In this document: one piece after another, positions 19,898-21,582 of the stretch
Layout: each line of letters starts with the position of its first letter
Numbering within the stretch: the stretch's first letter is position 1
The notes under the pieces: model-generated
Told to the model about the DNA's origin: nothing
The model's database searches: none
What the model saw: only the letters and a program-made list of their open reading frames with translations
From: Acanthamoeba castellanii str. Neff
Lineage: Eukaryota; Discosea; Longamoebia; Acanthamoebidae
Direction of reading: 5' to 3'
Length of the DNA stretch: 21,582 nt
Assembly: GCF_000313135.1 (NCBI RefSeq)
Contig: NW_004457640.1
Location: forward strand, 234,948 to 256,529
Translations under genes and position numbers: made by a program

Positions 19898-19987
19898 AAC
19901 AAGTTGGCCAAGTTCTGCCTGGCCAAGCAGCACACAAACTATGTCCATATAATCTCGCGAAATTACAAAGACGTGATCAAAGTGCAA

Positions 19988-20069
19988 GACATTGTGGCCG
20001 AGTGGTTAAGGTGCCTCGCTGCTAACGAGGTGGGGTTTCCCCGCGCAGGTTCGAATCCTGCCAATGTCG
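19988..20069 (+). tRNA. tRNA-Ser (anticodon GCU)
   Basis: This is a type II tRNA of 82 nt including the discriminator G. The acceptor stem is GACATTG/CAATGTC. The anticodon arm is CCTCG-CTGCTAA-CGAGG, giving anticodon GCU, which reads AGC and AGU. The long variable arm GGGG-TTT-CCCC typical of Ser is present. The T arm is GCAGG-TTCGAAT-CCTGC. The A box TGGCCGAGTGG and B box GGTTCGAATCC are canonical. No intron. No run of four or more T follows until 20665, beyond the next gene. Confidence 0.95.
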
Positions 20070-20113
20070 ATCGGTCTGCAGGTTCGCCGCGACAACCACC
20101 ACAACAGCACAAA

Positions 20114-20650
20114 ATGAGCGCACGCGTGACACCACACACACACACACACACACACAACACACACACGACACACACGACACACACTTGCAAAAGAAAGGGA
20201 CCGGTGCCAACAACAAAACAGTCACCTCTGCCACACGACGCTCCCCGCAACAAAAAAAGCAAAACCGAGCCCGTTGAGGGGGTGGCGCGTGAAAAGCCTT
20301 CTGCCACCACCCAGCAGCAGGCAAAGAAGGGTGCCCGGGTGGTGCGGCTGCAAAGGAAGGGCGGGCAGGTGGTGCAGAGCTGCGATGTGTACATAGGGCG
20401 TCGGTGGACCATGGGCGGGTGGAACCTCCCGCAGAGCAAGTGGGCCAACCCCTTCACCGCGCGCAAGGCGGGTTCGGCGGCGGAGGCGGTGCGGCTCTAT
20501 GAAGAGGATCACCTCAGCAAGCGGCCGGACCTGCTGGCTGAACTTGGTGAGCTGCGTGGTAAGACGCTGGGCTGCTGGTGCAAGAAGAAGCCCAGCGACC
20601 CTTGCCACGGCGATGTGCTCGTGCGTCTCGTCAACGCCACGCCCGAGTAA
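20114..20650 (+). CDS. DUF4326-domain protein, intronless
   Basis: A single exon of 178 aa. The first ATG after tRNA-Ser is at 20114, 44 nt past the tRNA. Residues 1-24 are a His-Thr repeat encoded by a CA microsatellite. A Lys-rich, low-complexity linker follows with NLS-like clusters (CKRK at 25-28, RNKKSK at 45-50). The core from about 75 to 175 fits DUF4326 (PF14216): a DVYIGRRWTMGGW start, SKWANPF, a RLYEEDHL helix, then LGCWCKKK with Cys154 and Cys156 and PCHGDVL with Cys164 and His165. The CxC and CH pairs could bind a metal. The family has no established function and is known mainly from bacteria, phages and scattered eukaryotes. The lack of introns stands out in this window. Confidence 0.8.
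   Translation: MSARVTPHTHTHTHNTHTTHTTHTCKRKGPVPTTKQSPLPHDAPRNKKSKTEPVEGVAREKPSATTQQQAKKGARVVRLQRKGGQVVQSCDVYIGRRWTMGGWNLPQSKWANPFTARKAGSAAEAVRLYEEDHLSKRPDLLAELGELRGKTLGCWCKKKPSDPCHGDVLVRLVNATPE
20133..20186. repeat. (CA)n/(CACACGA)n microsatellite inside the DUF4326 coding region
   Basis: The ACACAC run with ACACGAC variants resembles the intron tracts elsewhere in the window. Here it is translated as a His/Thr repeat in the N-terminal tail, and the frame stays open through it. Confidence 0.85.
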
Positions 20651-20664
20651 TCAGCCACAAGCTC

Positions 20665-20671
20665 TTTTTTT
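20665..20671 (+). terminator. T7 run after DUF4326, first possible Pol III stop for tRNA-Ser
   Basis: Seven T start 15 nt past the DUF4326 stop codon and are followed by an A/T-rich TATTTTATAT patch. This is the first run of four or more T on the + strand downstream of tRNA-Ser. It could equally be a U-rich 3' UTR element of a Pol II transcript. Confidence 0.35.
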
Positions 20672-20781
20672 ATTTTATATCTGATGCATCACCTTTTGCA
20701 ACTGGGGCAGAGAGAAATTCATTTCTTTTAATTAACTGTTGTTTGGTGTACCAAAGTCTCTTGGACTGCATTCAAAAGAAG

Positions 20782-21582
20782 ATGGAAGAAGTGGAGACGT
20801 TCGAGCCTTGCTCTGATGAGCATGTAAAGGAGATCCTTGCCCTTGATGCCTCAGCGCACAGCGACTGGTCAGCCATTTCGGCTGTAACCGACGAGGAGGG
20901 CAACACCATCGAAGTCTTCAGGCAAAGGGTACTGTTAATTCCATACGGCTTCAACACTGGTTGATTGTTTCGAGTCACCAATAATCAATCACCCATCGCT
21001 AAGCTCGCATTCTAATTTTATTATTATTATAATTTATGTGGCTTGTTTCAATCATCCGAGATGGACACCGGCCTGGACAAGCTGAAGGCCCTCGTGACGA
21101 CCGTGCACATCACGGCTGACGTCGTACACGAAGTGCTTTACAACATCGAGACGCGAGTGAATTGGGATCACGGCGGCAAGGACATGCAGGTCGTGGAGAA
21201 GATCGACGACGAGCTCGACGTCATCTACTTCTGGGCCAAGGCCCCGCCCACGTTCACCAACCGCGAGTTCCTGCAGAGCCGACTCACCAGGACGCTCGAC
21301 GACGGCACCCGGGTCATCATCTACCGCTCGGTCAAGCACGACAAGTTCCCTGAGAAGCCCAAGAAGTTCGTGCGCGCCTACACCAAGCTCTCCGGCTACG
21401 TCATCAAGCCCAACCCGAGCGGCGAGGGCTGCCGCGTCACCTTCCTCAGCCAGAACGACATCAAGGCCTCCATTCCCTCGGTACGTACGCTCCACTTCAG
21501 CTCTCTTCTCTCTCTTCTTGTCCAGCACACCTGCCGGGGCTGAGTGTGTAAGTGGGCGCGGTGCTGACGTGCACGTACCTAC
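20782..21582 (+). CDS. START-domain lipid-transfer protein (5' part, runs off window)
   Basis: Exon 1 is 20782-20928 and exon 2 is 21061-21480; 189 aa are visible. The donor GTACGT at 21481 opens an intron that reaches at or near the window end. The join FRQR/MDTGLDKLK is in phase 0. Residues after about 40 read as a START domain of the PCTP/STARD10 kind: VFRQRMDTGLDKLKALV, EVLYNIETRVNWDHG, VIYFWAKAPPTFTNREFL, DGTRVIIYRSVKHDKFP, and KLSGYVIKPNPSGEGCRVTFLSQNDIKASIPS. START domains hold one lipid or sterol in a helix-grip pocket and shuttle it between membranes. The ligand cannot be predicted. The start at 20782 is the first ATG giving the acidic opening MEEVETFEPC. The spacer to the DUF4326 stop is 131 bp. 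Confidence 0.85.

Noticed and set aside
19880..20113. In-frame open extension upstream of the DUF4326 start, giving a 256-aa frame
   Set aside because: It runs straight through the tRNA-Ser gene, whose fold and promoter boxes are unmistakable. The open frame is coincidental, so the CDS is started at the first ATG after the tRNA.
20126..20193. Possible intron covering the CA repeat of the DUF4326 gene
   Set aside because: The candidate GTGACA donor and AAAAG acceptor enclose 68 nt, which breaks the frame into the conserved core. The unspliced frame is fully open.

Overview
The window is nuclear DNA from an intron-dense, GC-rich protist. Exons are short with C/G-rich third positions. Introns are mostly 60-170 nt and often carry CGTGT/ACACG microsatellites. 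About 40 of the 67 introns I modelled start with GTAC. Together with the gene content this fits an amoebozoan, most likely Acanthamoeba or a close relative. That assignment is inference from style and composition; no species marker is present.

Layout, left to right. 383-3159 (-): an 11-exon BRAP (BRCA1-associated protein) orthologue. 3331-4808 (-): a 7-exon ATP-dependent RNA ligase. 4993-5623 (+): a small, probably mitochondrial protein. 5784-7113 (-): a 5-exon low-Mr thioredoxin reductase. 7480-14036 (-): a 27-exon P4-ATPase (phospholipid flippase) with all catalytic motifs. 14293-17214 (+): a 12-exon ALG6 glucosyltransferase of the ER N-glycan pathway, ending in an ER-retrieval KKXX signal. 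17339-18935 (+): an F-box protein of unknown target. 18936-19763: an AT-richer stretch with no convincing gene but a cluster of hairpins ending in T6. Then a divergent tRNA pair, Pro(AGG) on - and Ser(GCU) on +, an intronless DUF4326 gene just behind tRNA-Ser, and the 5' part of a START-domain lipid-transfer gene that leaves the window at 21582.

All exon structures were built by hand from splice signals, reading-frame phase and family conservation. Each complete model closes in frame: BRAP 547 aa, RNA ligase 298, small mitochondrial protein 137, TrxR 321, P4-ATPase 1246, ALG6 612, F-box 321, DUF4326 178. The genes are mostly unrelated housekeeping functions (ubiquitin signalling, RNA repair, redox, membrane lipid asymmetry, glycosylation, lipid transfer) packed with 160-370 bp spacers, and I see no operon-like functional cluster. 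The most unusual items are the tRNA-Ser/DUF4326 arrangement with no Pol III stop between them, a GC-AG intron and an in-frame alternative acceptor in the flippase gene, an acid-free 95-codon open extension upstream of TrxR, three introns with a G11 tract just before the acceptor, and the unexplained hairpin cluster at 19456-19560.
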